This document shows positions 9,082 through 18,189 of a stretch of DNA of 64,000 bases, piece after piece. Position 1 is the first letter of the stretch. Every line of letters begins with the position of its first letter. Where the stretch lies: positions 1-64,000 of the forward strand of contig JAVBLN010000007.1 of the NCBI GenBank assembly GCA_031553495.1, read 5' to 3'. The notes beneath the pieces are model-generated. The model made no database searches, was not told the origin of the DNA, and saw nothing but the letters and a program-made list of their open reading frames with translations. A program made the position numbers and the translations under genes. This stretch comes from Pinibacter sp031553495 (GTDB lineage: Bacteria; Bacteroidota; Bacteroidia; Chitinophagales; Chitinophagaceae).

Positions 9082-9183
9082 TAAATCAAAAGTGGCAGTA
9101 TAACATTACGGTAATCTGCTTTTGATTTTCTATTTTTATCATTTGTGCATAGTTTTTGATTTTAAAACCAAATATCAACTCAA

Positions 9184-10191
9184 TTGAGTTTTCGATTTGA
9201 ACATATCATTTTTCTGAGTGGACTTGCAGTTATTCCGCTGCTGATATTTTTATTCTGGCGCTTACTGAAATGGAAAGGGAAAATGTCGGCAGCTATTGGT
9301 GATCCGTTATTAGTAAAAGAGTTGCTGAAAAATTATTCCGCTTCAAAATTTAGAGTAAAGTTCCTGTTGTCAATCGTTGGATTAACAGCGGTTATATTTG
9401 CCTTGGCTAATTTGCAGCGAAAAGGGAAAATGGATAACCTTAATCGTAAAGGTGTGGATGTAATGATTGTGATGGATGTGAGCAAAAGCATGCTTGCGGA
9501 AGATATAAAACCAAACAGGCTGGAGCGTGCAAAACAATTGGTAAACAAAATAATAGACCAACAGGAAAACAATCGTGTGGGACTGGTTCTTTTTGCAGGA
9601 AGGGCTTATATGCAAATGCCCTTAACCATTGATCACGCCGCATCTAAAATGTATGTGCAAAATGCCGGCCCGGAAGTGGTTCCCACCCAGGGAACCGTTA
9701 TTGGGGAAGCCTTAAAGATAGCTAACAATGCATTCAACAGCACTGAAAAAAAATATAAATCCATAGTATTGATCAGCGATGGCGAGGATCATGATCCTGA
9801 AGCGATGAATGTGGTAAAAACTTTACAACAAAACGGCGTGATGATTAATACTGTTGGCATGGGCTCGCCGGAAGGCTCGCCAATTATTGATCCGGAAACC
9901 AATGATTTCAAAAAGGATACCCAGGGAAATAATGTGATCACAAAATTGAACGAAGCTGAACTTCAACAACTTGCACAATCGGCAAACGGAACGTATGTAA
10001 GATTTGAGGATCCTGCAAAAACAGCGAATGCTATTATTAAACAATTAAATACCGTTGAAAAAAAGGCAATGACAGACAAATCGTTCATCAATTATATCAG
10101 CTACTTTTATTGGTTTATAGCGCTGGCTGTTGTATTACTTATTGCTGAACTTTTTGTGTCTGAAAAGAAACAATCAACCGCAACATTTTGA
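9184..10191 (+). CDS. batB: BatB-like VWA-domain membrane protein
   Basis: This 335-residue inner-membrane protein has two N-terminal membrane helices (about 8-28 and 58-76), a von Willebrand factor A domain from about residue 92 with the MIDAS motif D98-V-S100-K-S102, and a C-terminal helix (about 308-325). The order matches BatA/BatB of the Bacteroidota aerotolerance operon. The frame lacks an ATG before the conserved start, so TTG at 9184 (MSFRFEHIIFLSGLAVIPLL) is chosen. A TPR gene follows after 16 bp, as batC does in bat operons. The usual partners (MoxR ATPase, DUF58, BatA, BatD) are not beside it; rnhB is upstream and an AraC gene converges downstream, so the operon looks split. The BatA/BatB distinction is uncertain. 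Confidence 0.82.
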   Translation: MSFRFEHIIFLSGLAVIPLLIFLFWRLLKWKGKMSAAIGDPLLVKELLKNYSASKFRVKFLLSIVGLTAVIFALANLQRKGKMDNLNRKGVDVMIVMDVSKSMLAEDIKPNRLERAKQLVNKIIDQQENNRVGLVLFAGRAYMQMPLTIDHAASKMYVQNAGPEVVPTQGTVIGEALKIANNAFNSTEKKYKSIVLISDGEDHDPEAMNVVKTLQQNGVMINTVGMGSPEGSPIIDPETNDFKKDTQGNNVITKLNEAELQQLAQSANGTYVRFEDPAKTANAIIKQLNTVEKKAMTDKSFINYISYFYWFIALAVVLLIAELFVSEKKQSTATF

Positions 10192-10207
10192 TTTTTTATT
10201 TGCAACA

Positions 10208-10882
10208 ATGAAAAAGTATTTGCTACATATATTTCTTGGCGCCACCACTCTGCTAGTGTTGCAGGCGCATGCACAACAATCTCCCGGCAAATTGACGCGT
10301 GAAGCAAATAAATTTTACAAAGAAAAAAAATTTGACCGGGCGCTTAATGCTTATAACCAGGCGATTTCCGCCACGCCGAATAATGCCACATTGAACTATA
10401 ATGCGGGTAACGCCAATTTTCGCAATAACAAATTTGAAGACGCGGTGAATGCTTATGATAATTCCATTTCCAACGCTAAGAACAAAGCGCTTAAAGAAAA
10501 TGCTTATTACAATAAAGGCGTTTCCATGAGCAAACAAAAGAAACTGCAGGAAAGCATAGACGCATATAAAGAAGCGCTTAAGCTAAATGGTAACAATCAG
10601 GAAGCAAGAGAAAATCTTCAAAAAGCTTTAATGGAACAGAAACAACAACAGCAGCAACAACAGAACAATAAGCAGGATAATAAAAAAGAAGACAAAAAAG
10701 ATCAGAACAAGCCAAAGGAGCAGGATAAAAAACAACAGGAACAACCTAAAGAAAAACAAAGTAAACTGACCAAACAGCAAGTTGAACAGCTTTTGCAAGC
10801 CTTACAACAAAAAGAAAAGGAAGTGCAGAAGAAAATGCAGACAAAAGAGGCAAACCCCACACAACCTGCAAAAGACTGGTAG
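10208..10882 (+). CDS. batC: BatC-like TPR protein, exported
   Basis: The start at 10208 (ATG) gives MKKYLLHIFLGATTLLVLQA and an AHAQQ cleavage region, a clean signal peptide; the upstream extension overlaps batB out of frame and is rejected. Residues about 30-140 form three tetratricopeptide repeats (FDRALNAYNQAISATPNNAT, FEDAVNAYDNSISNAKNKAL, LQESIDAYKEALKLNGNNQE). The rest is a Gln/Lys-rich low-complexity linker and a short coiled coil (LTKQQVEQLLQALQQKEKEV). BatC probably scaffolds the Bat VWA proteins in the periplasm. It is translationally close to batB and has no terminator before it. Confidence 0.83.
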   Translation: MKKYLLHIFLGATTLLVLQAHAQQSPGKLTREANKFYKEKKFDRALNAYNQAISATPNNATLNYNAGNANFRNNKFEDAVNAYDNSISNAKNKALKENAYYNKGVSMSKQKKLQESIDAYKEALKLNGNNQEARENLQKALMEQKQQQQQQQNNKQDNKKEDKKDQNKPKEQDKKQQEQPKEKQSKLTKQQVEQLLQALQQKEKEVQKKMQTKEANPTQPAKDW

Positions 10883-11097
10883 CGGGTAAAGGGCAGTTGA
10901 CAGTATGAACAGGGCAATTTTCTCGAACGGCTTAGTTTATTATGGGTTGTAATAATTCATTTTGCAGGATTAGGTATTTAGTTCGCAAAGGGATATTGTT
11001 TAAATTAGACCTACATTATTTCACATTTCAAATTATTTGGCCCGATCGCGGGAAGCGCCCTGATTAAGCTGAGGCACTACTGTGACATCAACAGCGC

Positions 11098-11168
11098 TCA
11101 ATAGCATTACTGCCGTACAAGAGTGCGACGCAAGTAAAGCTTAATAGTACCACTAATGCCCGGCCCAT
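11098..11168 (-). repeat. Family R element, A/D hybrid (minus)
   Basis: TCAATAGCATTACTGCCGTA, then GAGTGCGACGCAAGTAAAGC, then TTAATAGTACCACTAATGCC and an outer GGCCCATAAAAA end. It lies between the 3' ends of batC and the AraC-type gene, only 17 bp from the latter's stop codon. Confidence 0.85.
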
Positions 11169-11185
11169 AAAAATGTGGCGCATTG

Positions 11186-12169
11186 CTACAAAGAGTCTGT
11201 AAATAATGAAGTATGGTTTTTCTTGTACTCTTGCGGTGAATGGCCGGTGTGCCGCTTGAATACTTTTCTAAAGAAACTAAAATCTTCATAACCTGTTTTA
11301 AGGCATACCTGCTTTACTTCATTTCCTTTTTCCAGCAATCTTTTAGCAGCTTCAATACGCACCCGCTGAATATACTCCAGCGGCGTATTTCCTGTGGCAT
11401 TTGAAAATCGGCGGATCAGGGAACGGTTGGAGAGGTTGAATTTGTTGGCGATTTTTTGGATGCTTAGTTTTTTCGCATATTGTTTTTCAATGTAATCCTG
11501 TATGCTTTTAATTTCATTGTCTTCGTGATTGTGCTGCAGATTGAAAATTGGAAAACCGTTTTGGTTTACATTATTGGTTTGCATTAATAAAGTTTTGGTG
11601 GCTATAACTGCCAGATCGTGACCTGCAAATTTTTCGACCAGGTAGATCATAAATGAAGCGAATGAAAATCCTGTTCCACAAGAGTATATGCGGTGTTCGT
11701 CAATTATAATTTTATCTTCTACCAATATCACAGAAGGGAACATTTTTTTAAAGAGGTCTGTGCCAATCCAGTGTGTGGTAATTCTGTGATTGTCTAAAAC
11801 TCCGGTGGCTGCCAGCAAAAAGGCACCCATACCAAGCGTAACAACTTCTGCACCCAAGGTATATTGTTTTTTCAGCCAGCGGATGAGTTGTTTTTCATTT
11901 TCAACAGTTTCCTGTACATTATTAAAATGTATAGAAGGGACTATGATAAGATCGTAGATTTTTTTTCTTGCCGAAATTTTTTTTCCTTGAATTGTTACAG
12001 GTGAGGTTCCGTTTAGTTCTCCAAAGTTTACTATCTCCACCTCAAAGTAAATGGTGTTTTGAAGGTTCTTAATAGTATCGGAAAGTGCGTTGGTTTGTGT
12101 AAGAATGTCGTAGGGGCCGGTTACACTTGTACTTACAACATTATCAAAGTTTAATATCGCTACTTTCAT
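11186..12169 (-). CDS. GlxA-type AraC-family regulator with DJ-1/PfpI domain
   Basis: Starting at 12169 (MKVAILNFDNVVSTSVTGPY) the protein has about 327 residues. Residues about 1-170 form a DJ-1/PfpI-like class I glutamine amidotransferase fold. The usual nucleophile-elbow Cys is not present (VVTLGMGAFLLAATGVLDNH), so it is probably a ligand-sensing rather than a catalytic domain. The C-terminal 100 residues are a double helix-turn-helix of AraC type (SIQKIANKFNLSNRSLIRRF and VCLKTGYEDFSFFRKVFKRH). This matches GlxA/FtrA-like regulators. The ORF extends 25 residues upstream without conservation. It is divergent from the porin gene across 620 bp, but a regulatory link is only possible, not shown. 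Confidence 0.88.
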   Translation of the reverse strand: MKVAILNFDNVVSTSVTGPYDILTQTNALSDTIKNLQNTIYFEVEIVNFGELNGTSPVTIQGKKISARKKIYDLIIVPSIHFNNVQETVENEKQLIRWLKKQYTLGAEVVTLGMGAFLLAATGVLDNHRITTHWIGTDLFKKMFPSVILVEDKIIIDEHRIYSCGTGFSFASFMIYLVEKFAGHDLAVIATKTLLMQTNNVNQNGFPIFNLQHNHEDNEIKSIQDYIEKQYAKKLSIQKIANKFNLSNRSLIRRFSNATGNTPLEYIQRVRIEAAKRLLEKGNEVKQVCLKTGYEDFSFFRKVFKRHTGHSPQEYKKNHTSLFTDSL

Positions 12170-12792
12170 GAAATGAGTTTTGAAAAGGAAATGATTAAAA
12201 TCAGCCGTGGCAAAAGTACCATCTATAATTGGCATTTTTGCCAAGTCGGAATATTAATTTTTTTATTCTTTTTGTCTCCGGGAACAATTATAAAACATGC
12301 GCTATTACTTGAGCGCAGCGCTTATTTGTTGTTTTCGAAAATTATTTCTCTTTAGAAAACAACATTTGTCAGTGATAATTTTAAGTCATTTTTTTTAACG
12401 ATAATATTGCCTTTATGAAAAACAAACATCCATCTTTACAAAAAGAAATTACGTAGTGTATCTACAGTGTCTTATACACAAACCAAATAAGTTTACCAGT
12501 TAGCAGAATAGTTATTTATAAAAGATATTTTTTTGACCGGGTCAGTTTAATTATATATATAATGAGGTTGGTTAGCATGAATATTGTTTAGGTTGATTAA
12601 GTTTATTAAATATATATGAACGCCGAAAATACCGGCATTTAAGTATTATACCTGTTTCCCCAAATACGCTGTTAGTAACATCAGCTGAATCTGCCAATTT
12701 AAACGAAAGAGCTTGCTTCTCCGGTATATGCATGAGAATCAGGCTCGTCATTTCAACAAAATAAAATTTTAATAAACTCAATTTTTTTGATC
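12170..12792. other. Divergent intergenic region, AraC gene / porin gene
   Basis: AT-rich, with no convincing ORF and no family R element. A 9-bp palindrome, GACCGGGTC, lies at 12535-12543 next to an AT-rich stretch and could be an operator. No clean promoter pair is visible. Confidence 0.4.
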
Positions 12793-14184
12793 ATGAAAAA
12801 ATTGTTGCTTGGGTTTATGGCTTTGTCCATATGCTCGATTGCGCTTGCACAGGAAAAAGAAAACCCCGATACCACCGTAAGGCTTAATCAATATGGGGTG
12901 AAGGTATCACGTCATCCGTTGCTTGCAGAAGAACGCGATGGCATTTTAGTATTTGAAAGCAAAAACAAAGACTATAAGTTTTGGCTTGACAACCGGTTGG
13001 AGCTGGATGGTTATATTTTTTCAAAGAATACTTTTAATCCAATCGGAAATGGCGTAATGCTGCGTCGTACACGCTTTGCCGTTAAGGCGGATCTGCCGAT
13101 GGGATTTTATGGTGAAGTGGATATGAACATCGCTAACAGTAAGCTTGAAATGGAAGACGCTTACATTGGTTATAATGGTATAAAGAATTTTGCAATAAAG
13201 GCCGGTAACTTCAAAGAAGGATTTTCAATGGAGGAAACTACCACATCTCGTTATGTACCTTTCATGGAACGGCCGATGATAGTGAGCGCATTTGCACCGG
13301 GCCGCACAATCGGTATACAGGCTGCTTATCAGTACAAATGGTTGCTGGCTATAGGTGGGGTTCACTTTAATGCGGTGGGCGACCCTGAAGAAACTGATTC
13401 TACTCAAACACGTAATAAAGGCTGGGGAACAAACGAAGGATATTCGCTGACAGGAAGGCTGGTGTTTACACCACTTTGCACAACCGAATATGGACTGCAT
13501 TTCGGAGGTGCCACTTCATTCAGAACTCCTAAAACTTCTGATGTTGACGGCTTAAAAGTTACACGCTACAGCACACGTTCTGAAAGCGGTGTGAATCGTA
13601 AAAAATATTTGGATACCGGCAAAAAAATACTCACAAATACTCATCACAACTTACTGCTCAATGCTGAATTTGCCGGATATTATAAAGGCTTGCGCTGGCA
13701 GGGAGAATATATTCAAACAACTACGAAACGTGATTTGACAACAAATGAAAAAGCAGGAAAAACTCCGGATAAATACACTTTTAATGGTTTTTATGCGCAG
13801 GCAGGATATGTGCTTTTTGGAGGTCGGCAACAATATGACAGAAGTGCCGGTGAATTTACACAACCAAGCCGTGGTAAAAAATGGGGTGATATTGAATTAA
13901 TGGCACGTTATGATTTCATTAATATGAATGATCAAAACTGTTATGGCGGTTCTGCATCAGGAACAACATTTGGTATTAACTATTATGTTTCCAACAACGT
14001 GAAGATTGTATTCAATTATGGTTACATGAATCATGATCGTTATGCCACCGGCAATGGTAAACTTTTTGTTGGCCACGATGCAAGTGGAGCGCTAACTACA
14101 GATTATACCAAAGTGGTAGAAGCAAAGGGTAAAGCCGGTGAAAAATACAGCCAGTTTGGTCTTCGCTTTGAAATAGATTTCTAA
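12793..14184 (+). CDS. OprO/OprP-like phosphate-selective porin
   Basis: The protein starts at ATG 12793 (MKKLLLGFMALSICSIALAQ), a signal peptide; the TTG six bases earlier is less likely. The rest (about 440 residues) is an outer-membrane barrel of the phosphate-selective porin O/P family: FWLDNRLELDGYIFSKNTFN, LRRTRFAVKADLPMGFYGEV, LEMEDAYIGYNGIKNFAIKA, GNFKEGFSMEETTTSRYVPF and a C-terminal FGLRFEIDF ending in Phe. Members admit anions or polyphosphate, but many Bacteroidota homologues have unknown substrates. The next genes (two lipoproteins, CYTH-type proteins, an SLC13 symporter) suit a role in taking up an anionic nutrient. That is an inference from context. Confidence 0.85.
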   Translation: MKKLLLGFMALSICSIALAQEKENPDTTVRLNQYGVKVSRHPLLAEERDGILVFESKNKDYKFWLDNRLELDGYIFSKNTFNPIGNGVMLRRTRFAVKADLPMGFYGEVDMNIANSKLEMEDAYIGYNGIKNFAIKAGNFKEGFSMEETTTSRYVPFMERPMIVSAFAPGRTIGIQAAYQYKWLLAIGGVHFNAVGDPEETDSTQTRNKGWGTNEGYSLTGRLVFTPLCTTEYGLHFGGATSFRTPKTSDVDGLKVTRYSTRSESGVNRKKYLDTGKKILTNTHHNLLLNAEFAGYYKGLRWQGEYIQTTTKRDLTTNEKAGKTPDKYTFNGFYAQAGYVLFGGRQQYDRSAGEFTQPSRGKKWGDIELMARYDFINMNDQNCYGGSASGTTFGINYYVSNNVKIVFNYGYMNHDRYATGNGKLFVGHDASGALTTDYTKVVEAKGKAGEKYSQFGLRFEIDF

Positions 14185-14206
14185 CATAAACATTCAAAAA
14201 TATTTT

Positions 14207-15703
14207 ATGAAACGATTTTTCATATTAAGCTTTCTGTTCGCTTTTGCGGCAATGACCGGTTGCGTAAAAGATAAAATGTGGGTAGGACCCGCTACTTTAT
14301 CTGGCACTGCCGTTTCTCCTAAAGCTCCTACATCTTCCGATGATGTATTGGTCTCAACGAAAATTTCCGATTTGAAGGGCGTTACATCTGCCAAAGTATT
14401 TTATACTATCGGGGGTAAACAATTAACTGTGGATATGGTGAAAGGAGCCGATTCTGTGTATAAAGCCACTATCCCTTCACAGGTAGGTAATACTGTTGTA
14501 GATTATTATATTGCTGTAGTAAATAAAGATAACCTTACCACATATTATCCAACCACAGCGCCAACTACACCTGCCACATATACTGTGAAAGCTGTAGGCG
14601 CACCTACTATTTCCAATTTTAAAATTACTCCTTCTTCCCCCACAAGCTCTGACGACGTAGTAGTATCGGCAACAATAACTGCCACCAAAACCATTTCAGC
14701 TACTAAATTAATTTATACTGTAAATGGCGGAGCCCCTACTACCCTAAACCTTACCGCATCCGGTTCCACCTATTCTGCCACAATTCCTAAACAAGCATTA
14801 AACGCAGTGGTGAGTTATTACATCCAGGCAGATGGTGATGGATCTTCCACTTATGCACCAACTACAGCCCCGGCCACGCCAGCTTCTTATAAAGTGAATG
14901 CGGCAGGCGCTCCTACAGTTTCTAATGTAGTATTAAACCCTGCGGTGCCACTTGCTGGTGCAACCGTAACCGTAACAGCAACTATTGCGCAAACACAAGG
15001 AGCTGGTGTAGGTACCGTTACATTAAAATATGGTACTTCAACTGCTTGCGGCACAAACCTTACAATGACTGCTTCCGGTGGCACATACACAGCTACTATT
15101 CCGGCTAATGCCGCAGGTACAACTGTGTATTATTATATTGACGCGAAAAACGCGGATCAGAGTTCAAGCTCGCAATACCCCGCTACAGCGCCTGCAACGC
15201 CTGCAAGCTATACTGTTACCGCCGCAGCGCCTGATTATACAAAACTTAAATTCAATGAGTTTGCGCCTAATGCCACTAACAAATCTTTGGAATTATATAA
15301 TGGTGGAAGCGCTACATTGGACCTGACCGGTGTTTATATTGAGAAGATTGATGAAGCAAATAAAACTACTACCCAAACAGTATCGTTAGCCGGGGAATCA
15401 ATAGCTGCCGGAACATTTAAAGTGTTTTCTAATGGAGGCACCGCGCCTTATACTTTGGCAAACGGCATGTCCGCAACAAAACAGTTTACTTACATATTGA
15501 GAGATCCTTCGGGCAACCAACTGGATATATTCAGTAACTGTGGTAACGCGGCATCTCCAAAAGATGGAACAGTTGTTCCTGTAGCTAGTCCTTCTGTGTA
15601 CGGAAGGGCAACCGATGGTTCAGGCAACTGGTTTGTAATGCCAACTGCCACTTTAGGTTCATCAAATAACGGCCAAAGCACAGGAGCCGCTGTTACCTGG
15701 TAA
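14207..15703 (+). CDS. Multidomain lipoprotein: three Ig/FN3-like repeats plus lamin-tail-like domain
   Basis: MKRFFILSFLFAFAAMTGC is a lipoprotein signal with Cys19. Three tandem modules of about 100 residues follow (roughly 30-125, 130-230 and 235-340). Each ends in the same phrase, a YY.P.TAP.TP A.Y.V pattern, and each carries SSDDV/V.V. strands, so they arose by internal duplication. The C-terminal 150 residues (LKFNEFAPNATNKSLELYNG, LDLTGVYIEK, YILRDPSGNQLDIF) look like a lamin-tail (LTD) domain, often found in secreted nucleases and phosphatases of this phylum. No catalytic domain is present, so it may bind a polymer at the cell surface. It follows the porin by 22 bp and is probably co-transcribed. 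Confidence 0.8.
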   Translation: MKRFFILSFLFAFAAMTGCVKDKMWVGPATLSGTAVSPKAPTSSDDVLVSTKISDLKGVTSAKVFYTIGGKQLTVDMVKGADSVYKATIPSQVGNTVVDYYIAVVNKDNLTTYYPTTAPTTPATYTVKAVGAPTISNFKITPSSPTSSDDVVVSATITATKTISATKLIYTVNGGAPTTLNLTASGSTYSATIPKQALNAVVSYYIQADGDGSSTYAPTTAPATPASYKVNAAGAPTVSNVVLNPAVPLAGATVTVTATIAQTQGAGVGTVTLKYGTSTACGTNLTMTASGGTYTATIPANAAGTTVYYYIDAKNADQSSSSQYPATAPATPASYTVTAAAPDYTKLKFNEFAPNATNKSLELYNGGSATLDLTGVYIEKIDEANKTTTQTVSLAGESIAAGTFKVFSNGGTAPYTLANGMSATKQFTYILRDPSGNQLDIFSNCGNAASPKDGTVVPVASPSVYGRATDGSGNWFVMPTATLGSSNNGQSTGAAVTW

Positions 15704-15713
15704 TATAAATAAT

Positions 15714-15743
15714 CATAAAGCCCCAATAAAACGGGGCTTTATG
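15714..15743 (+). terminator. Intrinsic terminator-like hairpin
   Basis: CATAAAGCCCC pairs perfectly with GGGGCTTTATG around an 8-nt loop. The following U-tract is weak and delayed (ACTTTTTAATA). It may only partly end transcription, since the next gene begins 20 bp later on the same strand. Confidence 0.7.
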
Positions 15744-15762
15744 TAGAACTTTTTAATATCCT

Positions 15763-16599
15763 ATGTTTCGTTTTTTGCAAATAGCACTTATATCCATGCT
15801 TGCCGGCTTAATGGGGTTTTGTGGAAACAAGTCTGCAGAATTGCCCGGTAATGGCAATCACGATGATACACCTGTTACACCACCGGCCAAAAAACTGGAA
15901 ATAGCATATTATACCGGTACACCAATGCCTGCTGTAATTAAGGAGCCGTCAGATCTTTGCTATGGTTTTTCAGGTAATAGTTTATTTACCGTTGACGATA
16001 ATTCAGGAAAAATATTTGAACTTGATTTGAAAGGAAATCTTGTAAAAACTTTCCCTTACAGCTTTGGTGATCTTGAAGGTATATGCATTGATGAAAAAAC
16101 GAAAAACATTTATATATCGGAAGAGCGCTCGCGCTTTATCATTCGACTTGATCAGAACGGCGCGCCCCTTGATACAATTCGCGGTACTAAAAGCGGAGTG
16201 CCTGCAGATGATGAAAACCACGGATTTGAAGGCATTACCTTACATGGCGATACCTTGTATATAGTGAACCAGGAAAATCCCGGAATGTATCTTAAATATA
16301 ACCGGACTACAGAAGATTGGATAGCCGGGAATTTATCCGTGGGTAAACAAAGCAACGGAAAAGAAGGCAGCTATTCCGGGTTGTATTACGACACCGCTGA
16401 TAACACGCTTTGGCTGCTTTGCAGCAAATCTCAAAAAATAATTCACTGCGATCTCAATTTTAATGTATTGGATACTGTAGTGCTGCCCGCTGAAATTGAA
16501 AAACCTGAAGGCATTACCGTATCCGGGGATCACACAACAATTTGGCTTGTAACCGACAACAAGCCGAATAGTAAATTTTATACAGTCATTTTAAAATAG
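15763..16599 (+). CDS. SdiA-regulated-like beta-propeller lipoprotein
   Basis: MFRFLQIALISMLAGLMGFC is a lipoprotein signal with Cys20. After a Pro/Thr-rich linker, residues about 45-278 form a beta-propeller of the SdiA-regulated family (PF06977 type). The repeated blades include PSDLCYGFSGNSLFTVDDNS, GDLEGICIDEKTKNIYISEE, HGFEGITLHGDTLYIVNQEN and KPEGITVSGDHTTIWLVTDN. Some relatives are described as esterase-like or phytase-like, but activity is unproven. It lies between the LTD lipoprotein and a CYTH-like gene, and the stop codon is 6 bp from the next start, which favours one operon. Confidence 0.8.
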   Translation: MFRFLQIALISMLAGLMGFCGNKSAELPGNGNHDDTPVTPPAKKLEIAYYTGTPMPAVIKEPSDLCYGFSGNSLFTVDDNSGKIFELDLKGNLVKTFPYSFGDLEGICIDEKTKNIYISEERSRFIIRLDQNGAPLDTIRGTKSGVPADDENHGFEGITLHGDTLYIVNQENPGMYLKYNRTTEDWIAGNLSVGKQSNGKEGSYSGLYYDTADNTLWLLCSKSQKIIHCDLNFNVLDTVVLPAEIEKPEGITVSGDHTTIWLVTDNKPNSKFYTVILK

Positions 16600-16605
16600 A
16601 AATAC

Positions 16606-17247
16606 ATGAGTAAAGAAAAAATGGAAATTGGCGCGATTTCAAAACCACGTTTCGAGTATCGCACATTTGGACAAGATTTTTGTGAAGCGCATAAGCGCAT
16701 GGCACGCTTCTCAGTGCCGGTTCCTGAGAAAGTGTGGGAACGCCATAGTGATGAAATCTATATCATGTCACGCACCAACGATATTAACAATACTAAAATA
16801 CGCGATGGCAAAATGGATATTAAAACCTACGTGCAAACCGTAGATGGTATGGAACAATGGAATCCTTTAATGAAAGGCGAATTTCCGATTGCTGCCGAAG
16901 TGTTGACTAAAGAAGTATTTCCCGCATTCCAGGTTGAAATGCCCGCACTTACAAAAGACGCTTATACTTATGACGAATTTATAGCCATGATTGAAGCGCA
17001 CCCGGATCTGCAGGCAGTTCGCGTGCATAAGCAACGTTTTGGGTACATGGTGAACGATACCATTTGCGAAGTGGGTAATGTACTTATCAACGGCGCAAAA
17101 CTGGTAACTATTAATTCGGAAAGTACGGAAGTGGAAGATATTAAGAAAACCGTTGAGCAGGTTGGTCTTGCAGGCGTTGAAAATATTAATTACCTGCAGG
17201 CAATCAAGCGTGTGATCGGTATGATTAATAAGCCGCTGGCAAATTAG
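16606..17247 (+). CDS. Hypothetical protein with a possible CYTH-like fold
   Basis: This 213-residue cytosolic protein is not in a family I can name. Its centre reads EIYIMSRTNDINNTKIRDGK and MDIKTYVQTVDGMEQWNPLM. That pattern (E.Y..S, K.R.G..DIK, G.EQW.P) is how divergent CYTH/triphosphate-tunnel proteins look. The N-terminal FEYRTFGQ could stand for the ExExK strand but lacks its acidic residues. A later VHKQRFGYMVNDTICEVGNV supplies more strand-turn-strand structure, again CYTH-like. The next gene is a true CYTH protein, so a structural relationship is attractive. It starts 6 bp after the propeller lipoprotein. Confidence 0.7.
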   Translation: MSKEKMEIGAISKPRFEYRTFGQDFCEAHKRMARFSVPVPEKVWERHSDEIYIMSRTNDINNTKIRDGKMDIKTYVQTVDGMEQWNPLMKGEFPIAAEVLTKEVFPAFQVEMPALTKDAYTYDEFIAMIEAHPDLQAVRVHKQRFGYMVNDTICEVGNVLINGAKLVTINSESTEVEDIKKTVEQVGLAGVENINYLQAIKRVIGMINKPLAN

Positions 17248-17281
17248 TGAGAAGATAAAAGTGTGTAAGATTTTTTGTGGT

Positions 17282-17350
17282 AACCGGCGGTAGTGCTACT
17301 ATTAAGCATCGTTGTGTCACTCACTTGTACGGTAGGAATGCTATTGAGCG
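17282..17350 (+). repeat. Family R element, A subtype (plus), first of an inverted pair
   Basis: TAACCGGCGGTAGTGCTACT, then GCATCGTTGTGTCACTCACT, then ACGGTAGGAATGCTATTGAG. Together with the minus copy at 17501-17570 it encloses 150 bp that hold heptamers (GTGGAGA, GTTGAGA, ATGGAGA from 17410) and the shared ATGCTTAATCACTGATTGCA block. The whole 289-bp unit looks like a small insertion with long inverted ends. Confidence 0.9.
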
Positions 17351-17466
17351 GGTGATGAGTTATGAGAGCATCTGGGCAGGTATAAAGTGAGGTTGAAAAT
17401 ACTTATTAAGTGGAGAGTTGAGAATGGAGAATGCTTAATCACTGATTGCAAGCCAATACAAAAACA

Positions 17467-17501
17467 CTCATTACTCATTACTCAAAACTCAAAACTCATT
17501 G
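17467..17501. repeat. Heptamer tandem array, CTCATTA/CTCAAAA units
   Basis: Five exact-phase units: two CTCATTA, two CTCAAAA, CTCATTG. It abuts the minus family R copy directly. Confidence 0.8.
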
Positions 17502-17570
17502 TATAGCATTACAACCGTACAAGTGTGCGACGCAACGATGCTTAATAGTAGCAATGCGGCCGGGCTCATA
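17501..17570 (-). repeat. Family R element, A/D hybrid (minus), second of an inverted pair
   Basis: GTATAGCATTACAACCGTAC, then AAGTGTGCGACGCAACGATG, then CTTAATAGTAGCAATGCGGC, outer end CGGGCTCATAAAAAAA. It has the GCGTCGCACACTT core form rather than the GTGTCACTCACTT form of its partner, so the pair are not simple copies of each other. Confidence 0.88.
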
Positions 17571-17689
17571 AAAAAATATATCTTAAAGAAAGACTTTATT
17601 ACTAATTACATTGAATTTGCAGTTAATAAAATTTTCGTAATTATTAAGAACCCCCTAAACTTTTAATATTTAACAATTAACTAAAAAAC

Positions 17690-18163
17690 ATGGCACAAGA
17701 AATAGAACGTAAGTTTTTGGTAAAAAATGATTCTTATAAAACGGAAGCAACAAAACAAACCCGCATCACACAGGGTTATTTGTCTTCTGTTCCGGAGCGC
17801 ACCGTGCGTGTTCGTATTAAAGGCGATAAAGGCTTTATAACCATTAAAGGTATAGGTAATGCGTCGGGTGCAAGCCGCTACGAATGGGAAAAGGAAATTC
17901 CTGTGACGGAAGTGGAAGAGCTTCTGAAAATTTGTGAACCGGGTGTAATTGATAAAACACGTTACCAGGTTAAAGCCGGTGAATTTACTTATGAAATTGA
18001 TGAATTCTACGGCGACAATGAAGGGCTTACCGTGGCTGAAATTGAATTAAAATCAGAAGCGGATTCTTTTGAACGCAAAGACTGGTTGGGAGAAGAAGTG
18101 ACAGGTGATGCCCGTTTTTACAATTCAATGTTGATGAAAAATCCCTATAAAAACTGGAAGTAG
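17690..18163 (+). CDS. CYTH-domain protein, probable inorganic triphosphatase
   Basis: The 157-residue protein opens with MAQEIERKFLVKN, the diagnostic ExExK signature (E4, E6, K8), and contains basic strands facing the tunnel (RTVRVRIKGDKGFITIKG, GASRYEWEKEIP), YEIDEFYGDNEGLTVAEIEL and a C-terminal ARFYNSMLMKNPY. That is a complete triphosphate tunnel fold of the NeuTTM/ygiF-N type without a CHAD domain. Such proteins hydrolyse inorganic triphosphate or related polyanions with Mg2+ or Mn2+. It follows a CYTH-like orphan (across an inserted repeat) and precedes an SLC13 symporter. A role in phosphate or polyphosphate metabolism is inferred. Confidence 0.92.
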   Translation: MAQEIERKFLVKNDSYKTEATKQTRITQGYLSSVPERTVRVRIKGDKGFITIKGIGNASGASRYEWEKEIPVTEVEELLKICEPGVIDKTRYQVKAGEFTYEIDEFYGDNEGLTVAEIELKSEADSFERKDWLGEEVTGDARFYNSMLMKNPYKNWK

Positions 18164-18189
18164 GTTTTGGTACAATTTTAATGTGATGT

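Noticed and set aside
12535..12543. GACCGGGTC palindrome as an operator for the AraC-type regulator
   Set aside because: A single 9-bp site without a second copy; not listed as a regulatory site on its own.
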